Below are positions 25,342-37,211 of a stretch of DNA of 58,252 bases, piece by piece. Source of the DNA: Clostridiales bacterium (lineage in GTDB: Bacteria > Bacillota > Clostridia > Oscillospirales > Acutalibacteraceae). The position numbers and the translations under genes were made by a program. Each line of letters starts with the position of its first letter. The first letter of the stretch is position 1. The DNA lies in NCBI GenBank assembly GCA_012523185.1, contig JAAYIY010000070.1, forward strand, positions 1-58,252, in the 5' to 3' direction. The notes beneath the pieces are model-generated. The model was not told the origin of the DNA. It saw only the letters and a program-made list of their open reading frames with translations, and ran no database searches.

Positions 25342-28300
25342 ATGGACAAGCTGTCAAAAAAATTATTAATATCACTTTCTGCTGTGATGCTTACTGTTTC
25401 ATGTGTTATCGGAGGGCTGTTTGCAAGCGGCAATTTTGATTCGTTTATCAGCGCTTTCGGGCGTGAAACAGAAACAGGCGCGGCGGAGGAATCGACCGAT
25501 GTGTTCATCGAAAAGTCACAGCGCCCCGAGACTCTCCGCGGCACAAGGATAAACATTAAGACAGACCTTGCCGACGGACTGCAAGAGACCGCCGAAAGAC
25601 TTATCGACAGCATTGCCGAGTCGGGCTTTAACTCTCTGATGTTCGCAAACAAAAACGAGGATTATTTTTTTAACACCGAAAACATAACAAGCGTCTCCGA
25701 CACGCTTGCGCGCTCCGTTGCTTACGCCAAGAGCAAGGGACTTTACACAGCCATGTTTGTTGAAATGCCTGCCGCCGATGGCGCGGTTGGCTTGGACGGC
25801 ATTAAAAATATTGTTTCAGTCATTCCTGTCGACGCGTTAATTTTGTCAGATGTTTACGAAGCCTGCAAATCATGGACGGACGTTTCTGATTTTGCCGGCA
25901 TTTTTTCTGAATTTAAGACATATTTGTCGGATAAAACCTCCGTAGGGGAGCTTGTTTTTGAGTGCCCGTTCGAGATTATCAAGTCAGACGATGACAACAG
26001 CTTTTTTAAAGCAATGTCAAGTCTCATGGAAAACAATGCCGCGGACGCCGTCTATGTCGAGCCGACGCCAAAGGACGCCGATGACAAGGAGTCTTTTGAA
26101 ATTTGTCTTTCCGATTGGCTCGAATACACAAAGGCGTCAGGCGGAGATCTGATTGTTTCGCAAAACAGTTCCCTCATAAACAGCAAGGCGGAGGGCTTTG
26201 AGCGAATTGAAAATGTCCTGTCACATCTTGCGGCGGCAGACAAGGCAGGGGACGGCCGCCCCGTTTCAACAGTCACTTGCGCATTTACCGATTTTTCCGC
26301 GGATGAGCAGTCGCTCGATATAATCAAAAGCTGCATTGACGGCAGCGTTTTCCCCGCCGGTTACTTAAAAACCTTCAAGATATCAAATCACAAGAAAACA
26401 AGCATCACGACAAGCGAGTCTAAAATTTCGTTCACAGGCGAATGCAATCAGCTTTACCCGCTCAAATGCAACAACGAACAAGTTGATGTTACGGAGGATG
26501 GCGACTTTTCAATAGAGCTTCCGCTGAATATCGGAAAGAATGTTATCGTTTTTGAGCACAGGGGACAAAAATATCAATATACTGTAACATACGCAATAAA
26601 AATCATCAAAAGCATCTCTCCTTCGGGCTCGCTCAAAACCCCCGGCGGCAGCGTGCTTGAGATACGCGTGACAGCACACAAAAACGCCTCTGTTTACGCA
26701 ACGCTCGGCAGCTCGAAAATAACGCTTCAAAGCAGCGGCGCTCTTATCTCCGGAAACGAGGATGAGTCAATGGACACAAACTCCGATTACGTCACATTTA
26801 CCGGGAAATACAGCCTTCCGGCAGGCAAAGAAAAAAGCGTCAGCCTTGGCACTTTAAAGGCTTACGCAAGCTATAAAGGCATATCCGATTCTGCGACGGG
26901 CGCCTCCGTGACAATCACCGCGGATCAGACGATTGCCAATCTTTCTGTAATAACATACACTCCGCCCGCCACAACGACAGAAAAGCCGACGACGGCGACA
27001 ACAATAAAGGTTTCCGAAACAGAGCCGCTGACAGACGAAGACGGCTCGGAAATACAGCCGTCGGAGGACGACACCTCCCAGACAGACATGACGACGGAAA
27101 CGCCAAGCTCCGAAACAACACCTCCCGAAAATTTGCCCGCTCTTTATACTCCATACAAATACAATGGAATAAGCGGCACATACCGTATGTGTGTTGTCAA
27201 CACCGATTATGCCGAAACAATGCCGCTTTCGCCGCTTAACGACCTATCCAACCCTTTGACAACACCGCTGCTTGCCGGTACATTTGAATTTATCACAGGC
27301 GAGTCAAGCTTTGATACATATACTTATTACAACTTAGGCTCCGGACGGAGGGTTTACAGGAAAGACGTAACAGTAATCGAAAGCGCTTACGCACTGCCTG
27401 CAAACAGCCTCACAGCCGTGGGCTCCGGCACTTCGGCAGGACAAACATACATAAATTTACACCCTTCCTGGAAAGTTCCGTTCAACGTCGTGCTTAAAGG
27501 GCAAAAATATATAAACGACCCAAAGAACAGCAGAGAATACGCGGTCACCTCACTCGGTGCGTCAAGCCTTGACATCACTTTTTATCACACCGTCAATGCT
27601 AACGGCTCTATAAATGTCAACGGCAGCAATGTAATCAAAAGCTGCGAATGGGTAAAAAATTCAACCAGTCAGACAACCACCTTGAGGCTTTATCTTAAAA
27701 GCGCGTCAAGGTTTTACGGATATTCTGTCAAATATAACAGCAGCGGCACATTGATTGTTTCCATTAAAGAGGGAAAAGGCTCCTCTGTGTCCGGTCACAC
27801 CATAATGCTTGATCCCGGTCATGGCGGCAGTGACGCGGGCGCGCCGTGCGCGGCGAATTCAAGCTTGTTTAATGAAGCGAAAATAAATCTCCAGCTTGCC
27901 GAAAGGATAAGGTCAAAGCTTCAAGCTTTGGGCGCTACCGTTTTGATGACAAGGACGTCGAACACCGACTTGACACTTGTTCAAAGAAAGGCAATGGCAA
28001 GAAAAAATAACCCTGATATTTTCTTGAGCATACATTGCGACGCGTCCGCGTCAAGCAGCGCATACGGCACGACAGCATATTATTACAAGCCTTATTCATA
28101 CCTTCTGGCAAAAAACATCCATACAAACCTTGTTTCAACATACAAAAACACAATTTATAAACAAAACCTTGCCACGATAGACAGGGGGACTGTTTTTTAT
28201 CCCTTCAGCGTGACAAGGATAGAGGAGTGTCCCTCCGTTCTCATCGAATACGGCTATGTCTCAAATGTTTCTGAATGTAAGATTTTGGAGGATCCGTCTC

Positions 28301-28362
28301 ATCAAGACAGCCTTGCGGCCGCCACTGTCAACGGTATCGCCGGATACTTTTCCGAAAGCTGA
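25342..28362 (+). CDS. Large exported N-acetylmuramoyl-L-alanine amidase with N-terminal barrel-like module
   Basis: The 1006-residue protein begins with a signal/anchor (residues 8-29). A barrel-like region follows (about 65-350), reminiscent of the GHL10 protein encoded upstream. Next come beta-rich segments (about 355-535), a Thr/Ser/Pro/Glu linker (about 540-596), an AMIN-like beta region (about 600-815) and a C-terminal Amidase_3 domain (about 818-1004). The amidase keeps its zinc and catalytic residues in LDPGHGGSDAG, FNEAKINLQLA, SIHCDAS and LIEYGYVSN. It would cut the MurNAc-L-Ala bond of peptidoglycan outside the membrane. ATG at 25342 follows AGGGGA. Its last 102 bases overlap an antisense gene. 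Confidence 0.85.
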   Translation: MDKLSKKLLISLSAVMLTVSCVIGGLFASGNFDSFISAFGRETETGAAEESTDVFIEKSQRPETLRGTRINIKTDLADGLQETAERLIDSIAESGFNSLMFANKNEDYFFNTENITSVSDTLARSVAYAKSKGLYTAMFVEMPAADGAVGLDGIKNIVSVIPVDALILSDVYEACKSWTDVSDFAGIFSEFKTYLSDKTSVGELVFECPFEIIKSDDDNSFFKAMSSLMENNAADAVYVEPTPKDADDKESFEICLSDWLEYTKASGGDLIVSQNSSLINSKAEGFERIENVLSHLAAADKAGDGRPVSTVTCAFTDFSADEQSLDIIKSCIDGSVFPAGYLKTFKISNHKKTSITTSESKISFTGECNQLYPLKCNNEQVDVTEDGDFSIELPLNIGKNVIVFEHRGQKYQYTVTYAIKIIKSISPSGSLKTPGGSVLEIRVTAHKNASVYATLGSSKITLQSSGALISGNEDESMDTNSDYVTFTGKYSLPAGKEKSVSLGTLKAYASYKGISDSATGASVTITADQTIANLSVITYTPPATTTEKPTTATTIKVSETEPLTDEDGSEIQPSEDDTSQTDMTTETPSSETTPPENLPALYTPYKYNGISGTYRMCVVNTDYAETMPLSPLNDLSNPLTTPLLAGTFEFITGESSFDTYTYYNLGSGRRVYRKDVTVIESAYALPANSLTAVGSGTSAGQTYINLHPSWKVPFNVVLKGQKYINDPKNSREYAVTSLGASSLDITFYHTVNANGSINVNGSNVIKSCEWVKNSTSQTTTLRLYLKSASRFYGYSVKYNSSGTLIVSIKEGKGSSVSGHTIMLDPGHGGSDAGAPCAANSSLFNEAKINLQLAERIRSKLQALGATVLMTRTSNTDLTLVQRKAMARKNNPDIFLSIHCDASASSSAYGTTAYYYKPYSYLLAKNIHTNLVSTYKNTIYKQNLATIDRGTVFYPFSVTRIEECPSVLIEYGYVSNVSECKILEDPSHQDSLAAATVNGIAGYFSES

Positions 28363-28749
28363 TATAAACCCAAGCTTTTTGCCGATATACAGGCTTATGC
28401 CTATCGCGGGAATGCACAAAAAGAACCATATCACGCTGAAAAGAGGGCAAACCTGACCAAGGAGATTAAACGGCTTGTCAGAATAATCCCAAACATCCAT
28501 TTTAAGCCACAGGTTGACAACGCACCCCACGGCAAATTCTATAGCGGTTATAACGGCGCTTCCGGCGGCACACCTTAACAACAGGCTTGTGCCGCTCATT
28601 CTTTTATTAAATGAATATATAATCAAAAAGACCGCTCCGCCCGTCAATGTCATTGTCCAGTGCGTATAACCCCTGAAAACAATCTCTATAAGGCTGTAAA
28701 GCACGGCGCCGAATACAAACATATAAATTGACGCATAAAACTTTTTCAC
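28261..28749 (-). CDS. Small integral membrane protein of the putative ABC-transporter type IV (CmpB) family
   Basis: The 162-residue protein has about four to five membrane segments and the family hallmarks GYTHWTMTLTGG near the second helix and VWDYSDKPFNLLGQVCPLFSVIWFF around residues 90-110, cited here as two landmarks. Members are annotated as putative ABC-transporter permeases, but no ATPase accompanies them and the function is unknown. The coding region is antisense to the last 102 bases of the amidase gene, and both reading frames look genuine. ATG at 28749 is the longest start with this N-terminus. Confidence 0.75.
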   Translation of the reverse strand: MKKFYASIYMFVFGAVLYSLIEIVFRGYTHWTMTLTGGAVFLIIYSFNKRMSGTSLLLRCAAGSAVITAIEFAVGCVVNLWLKMDVWDYSDKPFNLLGQVCPLFSVIWFFLCIPAIGISLYIGKKLGFISAFGKVSGDTVDSGGRKAVLMRRILQNLTFRNI

Positions 28750-28872
28750 ATTATCACCGTTTAATATTCTGCGTCATATGTCAGGAAATATAGCGCCTAA
28801 ATGACAGGAATTTTCTTCATTGCCCTTTTATTGCCTGTTTTGCCTGGCGTAAAGCTTGCGGCAAAGAAAGTG

Positions 28873-28914
28873 AAAAGACCCTGAAACCGTTGTGAATCAA
28901 CGCTTTCAAGGCCT
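28873..28914 (-). terminator. Terminator of the tRNA-Pro gene
   Basis: On the minus strand a long imperfect stem (about 17 bp, centred on CGTTG-ATTCA-CAACG) spans 28914 to 28875 and is followed by TTTT. A second small hairpin TGCAGTC/GACTGCA (28921-28938) lies between it and the tRNA 3' end. Confidence 0.65.
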
Positions 28915-28942
28915 TCTTCGTGCAGTCTGCCGACTGCATGGT

Positions 28943-29019
28943 TGGTCGGAGTGTCGAGATTCGAACTCGAGGTCTCTTGGTCCCGAACCAAGCGCGATAC
29001 CAAGCTTCGCCACACCCCG
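28943..29019 (-). tRNA. tRNA-Pro (anticodon CGG)
   Basis: The complement folds into a complete cloverleaf. The acceptor arm is CGGGGTG/CACTCCG with one G-U pair. The anticodon stem is CTTGG/CCAAG around a loop TTCGGGA, giving anticodon CGG, which reads CCG codons. The T arm has the standard TTCGAAT loop. The 3' CCA is encoded after discriminator A (77 nt in total). Its own promoter and terminator flank it, so it is a single-gene unit. Confidence 0.95.
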
Positions 29020-29036
29020 TCTTGCCGACTTGAAGT

Positions 29037-29065
29037 ATTATATAACAATCGCGCAAAAAAATCAA
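29037..29065 (-). promoter_or_regulatory. Promoter of the tRNA-Pro gene
   Basis: On the minus strand TTGATT (complement of 29060-29065) is 17 bp from a perfect TATAAT (complement of 29037-29042), about 18 bp before the mature tRNA 5' end. Confidence 0.8.
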
Positions 29066-29106
29066 CAACATTTTTGAACTTTGCTTATGTTCTTTTAGAG
29101 AAACCC

Positions 29107-29142
29107 CCTTAATTCCCACAATGAAATATGATTGAATTAAGG
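29107..29142. repeat. Perfect 9-bp inverted repeat abutting the mreB-like promoter
   Basis: CCTTAATTC (29107-29115) and GAATTAAGG (29134-29142) are perfect complements separated by 18 bp. The right arm ends one base before the -35 box. No T-tract follows, which argues for a regulator site rather than a terminator. Confidence 0.6.
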
Positions 29143-29171
29143 TTGACATAACGTTTTGAGTTTAGTAAAAT
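29143..29171 (+). promoter_or_regulatory. Strong sigma-A-type promoter of the mreB-like gene
   Basis: Consensus TTGACA (29143-29148) is 17 bp from TAAAAT (29166-29171). The transcript would have a leader of about 80 nt before the start near 29260. Confidence 0.8.
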
Positions 29172-29259
29172 ATGTAATTGTCTGCAAGTCTGCTTGGTCC
29201 GCGTGGTCAGCGGATTAAAACATAATTCAAGCTGTCCTCAATTAACTGCCGGCGGTGAA

Positions 29260-30315
29260 ATGATGCTCGGAATAAATATTGGAATAGACCTCGGAACGTC
29301 GTCCGTAATTATTTATGTTGACGGCAAGGGCATTGTTTTGTCCGAGGACTCCGTTACGGCTATCGAGCCGAAAAGCGGCAGGATGATATCTGTGGGCGCA
29401 AAAGCATATAAAATGATTGGAAGAAATCCCGACTCCGTGGCAGTCACAAGACCCATGAGATACGGAGTTATTTCCGACTTTACGGCAACACAGTCAATGC
29501 TCCGCTATTACCTGCAAAAAATATGTGGAAACAGAATTTTTAAACCCAACATTGTCATCTGTATGCCGTCGACTGTAACGAGCCTTGAAAGGCGCACCTT
29601 GCTTGAGCTTGCCACCTCGTCGGGCGCCGGGAGGGCGTGCCTTGTCGAGGAACCCTTGGCGGCCGCGTTCGGCGCCGGAGTCGCGTTTAACAAGCCGAAA
29701 GGCGTCATGATTGTCGACATTGGCGGCGGCACAACGGACATAGCTGTCATAACCATGGGGTGCATATCCGTTTCAAAAAGCATTCGCATAGCGGGCAGCG
29801 CCTTTGACGATGACATTATAAGATATATCAGGCGTGAGCGGAATATGATAATCGGAGAAGTTACAGCGGAAGAAATCAAGAAAAAGATCGGCTGCGCATA
29901 TATGCGTGACGCGGAAATTGCCGTACAGGTAAAGGGGAAAAATTATTTCACGGGTATGCCGAGTTATTTTGAGGTTTCGACGACCGAGGTTTTCCTTGCC
30001 ATCAGAGAGCATCTTGAACAAATAGCCGAAAGCGTCCGAGAGGTGCTTGAAATCACTCCTCCGGAGCTTTCGGCGGATATATCGGAAACGGGCATTATTT
30101 TGACAGGCGGCGGATCAGCTTTGCACGGCATGGATAAACTGATAAGCAAAAAAACGGGAGTACGGGCTGTCGTCGCCGACGACCCTGTTAACTGTGTCGC
30201 AAGAGGAATCGGCTGCGCCCTGAAGCATATGGATATCCTTGAGGAAAACGGCTATCTATTTAAAACGCGCGAAGATATTAATGTAAGCCCCGGTCAAGAA
30301 AGCATCCTGCTGTAA
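29260..30315 (+). CDS. mreB: MreB-family actin-like rod-shape protein
   Basis: MreB proteins form membrane-bound filaments that direct elongation-phase peptidoglycan synthesis. From the first of two adjacent ATGs (29260, 29263) the product has about 351 residues. Actin-fold motifs are phosphate 1 IGIDLGTSS, phosphate 2 VDIGGGTTDIAV, and the adenosine motif ILTGGGSALHGMD. PSTVTSLERR and EEPLAAAFGAG also match the family. The open frame extends to a TTG at 29194, but that has no ribosome site and gives an atypical N-terminus. No mreC or mreD follows, so it may be an Mbl/MreBH-type paralogue. Confidence 0.9.
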   Translation: MMLGINIGIDLGTSSVIIYVDGKGIVLSEDSVTAIEPKSGRMISVGAKAYKMIGRNPDSVAVTRPMRYGVISDFTATQSMLRYYLQKICGNRIFKPNIVICMPSTVTSLERRTLLELATSSGAGRACLVEEPLAAAFGAGVAFNKPKGVMIVDIGGGTTDIAVITMGCISVSKSIRIAGSAFDDDIIRYIRRERNMIIGEVTAEEIKKKIGCAYMRDAEIAVQVKGKNYFTGMPSYFEVSTTEVFLAIREHLEQIAESVREVLEITPPELSADISETGIILTGGGSALHGMDKLISKKTGVRAVVADDPVNCVARGIGCALKHMDILEENGYLFKTREDINVSPGQESILL

Positions 30316-30379
30316 AACAATTAACATTTTCAGATATTTATCATGTCGCCCTGTCAAAAATTTTGATTACATCACAGAC

Positions 30380-30412
30380 ACACTGCTTGAAAGGGCGGTG
30401 TTTTGCTTTTTG
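30380..30412 (+). terminator. Terminator of the mreB-like gene
   Basis: ACACTGC (30380-30386) pairs with GCGGTGT (30395-30401) including one G-T pair. A T-rich tail TTTTGCTTTTTGTTTT follows. It lies between the convergent mreB-like and rbsK genes. Confidence 0.6.
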
Positions 30413-30426
30413 TTTTCACGCGGCGT

Positions 30427-31383
30427 TCAAGGATTGATTCCCGCCTGCGCCGGATATTGCCTTATCATATCTTCCACTTCATCAAGACGCGGCAGCGACG
30501 GCACAGCGCCGAAACGGGTGACGGCTATTCCTGCGACGACAGTGGCGTATCTCATCGCGTTTTCCATTGTCATTCCGTCGCTGACTGCCTTGCACAGACC
30601 CGCCATATATGAGTCTCCGGCAGCTGTGGTGTCGACGACTTTTCCCGCCTTATCAAAAACAGGGCACAAAATAAAGTCTTTGCCGTCAAAGCAAATTGAA
30701 CCGTTTTTACCGAGCTTTATGAGGGCATATTTAACTCCGCATTCATGCAGGGCACGGCACGCTTCGCGTGCGCTTTTTTCGTCCGTGATGTGAATCCCGG
30801 TGAGCGCCTCCGCCTCGCTTTCGTTGGGGCTTAAGACATATACGCCTTTAAACATTGACAGGCGAACGTCGGGCTTGACGGGCGCGGTGTCGATAATGAC
30901 CGGCACATCCCTTGAGCGTGCTTCGTATATCAGGCGTTCGACGGATGAAACAGGGATTTCAAGCTCGGAGCAAAGCATCGAAACCTCGTCGAGCCTGCTT
31001 GTGAAAGATGATATTTTCTCGTCTTTGAAGCTGTCGTTTGCACCCGCAAAAACAGCGATTCTGTTTGAACCGTCCTTTTCAAGGAATATATAAGCCGTGC
31101 CGCTTCCGCTGCCTTTGACTGTTGATATTTCCGACTCGTCCAGCCCCTCCGAGCGGTAAAGGTCGGCAAGGGCGGCGCCTGTTAAATCGTCGCCGAGACA
31201 GCATGAAAAGACAGGATTCGCGCCGAGGCGGGCAAGGGCGACAGCTCTGTTTGCCCCTTTTCCTCCCGGTATTAAGCTTTGTGAGCCGACAGCGATTGTT
31301 TCACCGGGGCGCGGCGCTCTTTCAATCGACAGCACGACATCCATGTTTGCGCTGCCTGTCACCCAAATACGTTTAGCTTTCAT
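30427..31383 (-). CDS. rbsK: Ribokinase
   Basis: Ribokinase phosphorylates D-ribose to ribose-5-phosphate with ATP. From ATG at 31383 (AAGGTGA upstream) it has 318 residues, whereas the longer open frame to 31479 would run into the preceding gene. PfkB motifs are PGGKGANRAVALARLG (from residue 39) and TTAAGDSYMAG near residue 260, with an Ala in place of the usual Gly of GAGD. It is the last gene of the glycan operon, 4 bp after the oxidoreductase. No ribose transporter is nearby, so another furanose or nucleoside-derived sugar is possible. Confidence 0.85.
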   Translation of the reverse strand: MKAKRIWVTGSANMDVVLSIERAPRPGETIAVGSQSLIPGGKGANRAVALARLGANPVFSCCLGDDLTGAALADLYRSEGLDESEISTVKGSGSGTAYIFLEKDGSNRIAVFAGANDSFKDEKISSFTSRLDEVSMLCSELEIPVSSVERLIYEARSRDVPVIIDTAPVKPDVRLSMFKGVYVLSPNESEAEALTGIHITDEKSAREACRALHECGVKYALIKLGKNGSICFDGKDFILCPVFDKAGKVVDTTAAGDSYMAGLCKAVSDGMTMENAMRYATVVAGIAVTRFGAVPSLPRLDEVEDMIRQYPAQAGINP

Positions 31384-31387
31384 AAAA

Positions 31388-32350
31388 TCACCTTCGGGAA
31401 TTGAGAACAACATCAAATATCCCGGCGCACTGGATTGTGTCCTTTGCGGGGACGACGCTGCTTTCGGTCTTGCCGTCAATAATGCAGTTTACAAAATCGT
31501 TTATTTCAAATTGAAAACCGTTTTCATAGGGAAATAAATAGCTTTGAGGTTCTTCGCCGTATCTGCAAAATATCAGCTTTTCGCCGCCTATAAAGGAAGG
31601 AATCGAAATGCAGCCCTCACTCCCGGCGATAAGGAGATTGTTTGGCGGGGAAGCGGACAAAGTGGCAAGTATGGTCGCCGTGAAGTCCTCGTAATCAAGG
31701 GATATCCTGTTTACCAAATCGGCTCCCGCGCTGTTGTAAAAAGCTTTGCCCGACGTGTGCATTATATCTCCGCCAAGAAGGTATGTGAGCGCCTCTATGG
31801 CATAAACAGAAATGTCAAAAGCGACTCCGCCGCCAAGCTCGGGATTGATTAGACGGTGTGCGGAATCAACCTCCGCTTTAAATCCGGCGACGGCGTCGGC
31901 AAGGACGATCTTCCCGACGGCGCCTTGTGATATCAGCTCTTTTGTCTTGTTCAGCGTGCCAAGGTGCCTTATCCACATGCCCTCAACAAGGAGCAGGCTC
32001 TTTTTCGCGGCAAGCGCAAAAAGCTCTTGTGCGTCGCGGCGGCAGACACACATGCTTTTTTCGCACAGGACATTTTTGCCGTTTTGCAGGCACTGCTTTA
32101 TGTTTTCAAAATGAAAGTTGTGAGTTGTCGAAATGTATACGGCGTCGACATCTGCTTTTTTAAGCATTTCTTCATAGCTGCCGTAATGCTCGGGGATGCC
32201 GAAGCGGTCAGCAAGGGATTTTGCCCTTTCGGCGCTCTTGGACGCCACCGCCGTGACCTCGGCGCGGTCGGCAAGCCGCACCGCCTCACAAAACTTTGAG
32301 GATATGCGTCCCGGTCCCATAACGGCAAATTTTATCTTTATTTTCGGCAC
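31388..32350 (-). CDS. Gfo/Idh/MocA-family NAD(P)-dependent oxidoreductase
   Basis: The 320-residue protein has an N-terminal Rossmann fold (GPGRISSKFCEA around 12-23), the EKS variant of the family EKP motif near residue 97, and a C-terminal alpha/beta domain. It resembles the dihydrodiol-dehydrogenase/glucose-fructose-oxidoreductase branch, with VEGMWIRHLG following the nucleotide domain. Members oxidise or reduce sugars and related polyols. It lies between the hexosaminidase and ribokinase genes with gaps of 15 and 4 bp, so a step in processing released sugars is likely. The exact substrate is unknown. Confidence 0.82.
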   Translation of the reverse strand: MPKIKIKFAVMGPGRISSKFCEAVRLADRAEVTAVASKSAERAKSLADRFGIPEHYGSYEEMLKKADVDAVYISTTHNFHFENIKQCLQNGKNVLCEKSMCVCRRDAQELFALAAKKSLLLVEGMWIRHLGTLNKTKELISQGAVGKIVLADAVAGFKAEVDSAHRLINPELGGGVAFDISVYAIEALTYLLGGDIMHTSGKAFYNSAGADLVNRISLDYEDFTATILATLSASPPNNLLIAGSEGCISIPSFIGGEKLIFCRYGEEPQSYLFPYENGFQFEINDFVNCIIDGKTESSVVPAKDTIQCAGIFDVVLNSRR

Positions 32351-32365
32351 GCTCCTTTTAAAAGT

Positions 32366-33820
32366 TTAACGGCTGTCTAAAAAGTTTTTAATGTTGTCCT
32401 CATTGATTGCATTAATGAAAAAGGAGGTTGTCTCTTTAACTCGCGAACACGTTAAAATGTCCCAATCCTGCTCAGGCGCGTAACGTATACGGTAATCAAG
32501 CATGGGAAGAAGCTTTTTGCTCCTTGCCTTAAAGTCGTCGTAATCGCACAGGCTCTCCTGCGTCCATCCGCGTTCGGCGACGGCAAGAAAGCGCGGAAAA
32601 CACATGTATGACATCTTGTCAAGACTGCGGATATGCTCTGTCCATACAGGCGCCTCAACACCGACAACAGAAGTCTCTCCCACATGATCAAGTCCCTTGA
32701 GAACGGGGTTGTAGCCATAAACCTTTTTAAGCGGGGTCATGCCGTAGGGATAGTCCATGTAATAATGATAAAAATCAGAGACAATGAGCTTGCCGCCGGA
32801 GTTGGCTCGTTTGACTGATTTTTTTGCTTTATCCATCCAAAATTGGACGGTTATGGAGTCGTCAAGATTTTCACCGTTAAGGCTGTCGTTCCAAGAAATG
32901 ACCTTTTTACCCTTTTGCCTTAGAAATTCGGCGACCGTGTTTGCAAACGCGCCGTGCAGCTCCTCCTCGTCATTTAAGCCGAGCGCTGACTTGAGGGATT
33001 GGCACTTAGGGCAGCTTTTCCAGCGCTTTTTAGGCGCCTCGTCGCCGCCGATATGAAAATATTCACCGTCGAAAACGCCGCAAAGCGAATCGATTATCTG
33101 AAAAACAATCTTATATGTTTTGTCGTTTCCGGCGCACAGTATGTCATTGAAAATGCCGCCGGTGGTCTTGAGACCAATAGGCCTGCCGTCGCATGACAGC
33201 TCGGGAAAGGCGGCGATCAGCGAAGCGGCATGACCGGGCATGTCAATTTCCGGAATAACCTCAATGCGCCTTTCACGGCAATATTTTACAATGTCTTTCA
33301 TCTCATCGACAGTGTAAAAACCGCCGTGAGGGGACGGGTCGCAAACACTTCCGAAATGGGAGCTGCCGCGCACGGAAGCCTTTTTGCACAGATCGGGAAG
33401 CTCCGGAATCTCCGCCCTCCAGCCCTGGTCGTTTGTCAAATGCCAATGAAAGAAGTTAAACTTAAATTTTGAAGCCGCGTCGATCATCACCTTAAGCTCG
33501 TCGACAGGAAGGAAGTGGCGCGAACAATCAATCATAAATCCCCTGAACGGGAAACGCGGATGATCCTCAACAGTTACGGACGGGAGAAAGCTGCCGCTCG
33601 AAAACTTTATCTGCTCAAGTGTTTTGAGCGCGTTAAAAAATCCGTCGTCGTCTGAAGACGCCGCTGTGACGCCGTCAGGGCTGATTGTTAATCTGTAACC
33701 CTGCGGGAAAATTGTCTTGTCGTCGGCACGCGTGACAAGCCCTTTGAAATCGCGGCCGCCAAGGCGCAATATGCCCGGACTTAATGTGACAGAACAAGGC
33801 TTTGGAACAATGTTGAGCAT
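32366..33820 (-). CDS. Beta-N-acetylhexosaminidase (GH20), no signal peptide
   Basis: GH20 enzymes remove terminal GlcNAc or GalNAc by substrate-assisted catalysis. The 484-residue protein (ATG at 33820; a GTG at 33829 is also possible) has the catalytic Asp-Glu pair D260-E261 in FHIGGDEAPK, preceded by HWHLTNDQGWR and EIDMPGH. A short N-terminal GH20b-type domain precedes the barrel. There is no signal peptide, so it should act in the cytoplasm on imported oligosaccharides. It follows the beta-galactosidase gene by 15 bp. Confidence 0.9.
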   Translation of the reverse strand: MLNIVPKPCSVTLSPGILRLGGRDFKGLVTRADDKTIFPQGYRLTISPDGVTAASSDDDGFFNALKTLEQIKFSSGSFLPSVTVEDHPRFPFRGFMIDCSRHFLPVDELKVMIDAASKFKFNFFHWHLTNDQGWRAEIPELPDLCKKASVRGSSHFGSVCDPSPHGGFYTVDEMKDIVKYCRERRIEVIPEIDMPGHAASLIAAFPELSCDGRPIGLKTTGGIFNDILCAGNDKTYKIVFQIIDSLCGVFDGEYFHIGGDEAPKKRWKSCPKCQSLKSALGLNDEEELHGAFANTVAEFLRQKGKKVISWNDSLNGENLDDSITVQFWMDKAKKSVKRANSGGKLIVSDFYHYYMDYPYGMTPLKKVYGYNPVLKGLDHVGETSVVGVEAPVWTEHIRSLDKMSYMCFPRFLAVAERGWTQESLCDYDDFKARSKKLLPMLDYRIRYAPEQDWDILTCSRVKETTSFFINAINEDNIKNFLDSR

Positions 33821-33835
33821 CAGCAACACACCCCG

Positions 33836-36940
<3,105 letters not shown>

Positions 36941-36963
36941 TCAAAAATATGCTCTTAATATAG

Positions 36964-36992
36964 ATTTTACCACATTTCACATTTAAAAGCAA
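36964..36992 (-). promoter_or_regulatory. Promoter of the lacZ-hexosaminidase operon
   Basis: On the minus strand TTGCTT (complement of 36987-36992) is 17 bp from TAAAAT (complement of 36964-36969). A perfect palindrome TTAAAGCTTTAA (37030-37041) lies further upstream, in the region shared with the PBP gene. Confidence 0.5.
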
Positions 36993-37179
36993 ACACAATT
37001 TCCCTGTTTAACGCCTGTATTAACCATTTTTAAAGCTTTAATAAAGTTGTTATAAATCTTTTTTAAAATGTCAGCTATAAACTTAAAAATCATCCGAAAT
37101 CAGAAAAGATGATATTTTAATTGCGTTAAGGAAAAAGGGAATTTTATTTACAAATATACTAAACATTTTTAAAATTATG

Positions 37180-37188
37180 TGTTATAAT
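37180..37188 (+). promoter_or_regulatory. Extended -10 promoter of the class A PBP operon
   Basis: TGTTATAAT is a perfect extended -10 element 24 bp before the PBP start codon, leaving a very short leader. No good -35 box is visible. The intergenic region is A/T-rich. Confidence 0.55.
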
Positions 37189-37211
37189 GAAAAAGTTAGG
37201 AGGAGAGAGCC

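Noticed and set aside
29194-29259. N-terminal extension of the mreB-like gene from TTG at 29194
   Set aside because: There is no ribosome site, and the added residues do not resemble MreB proteins. The adjacent ATGs at 29260 and 29263 give a normal start.
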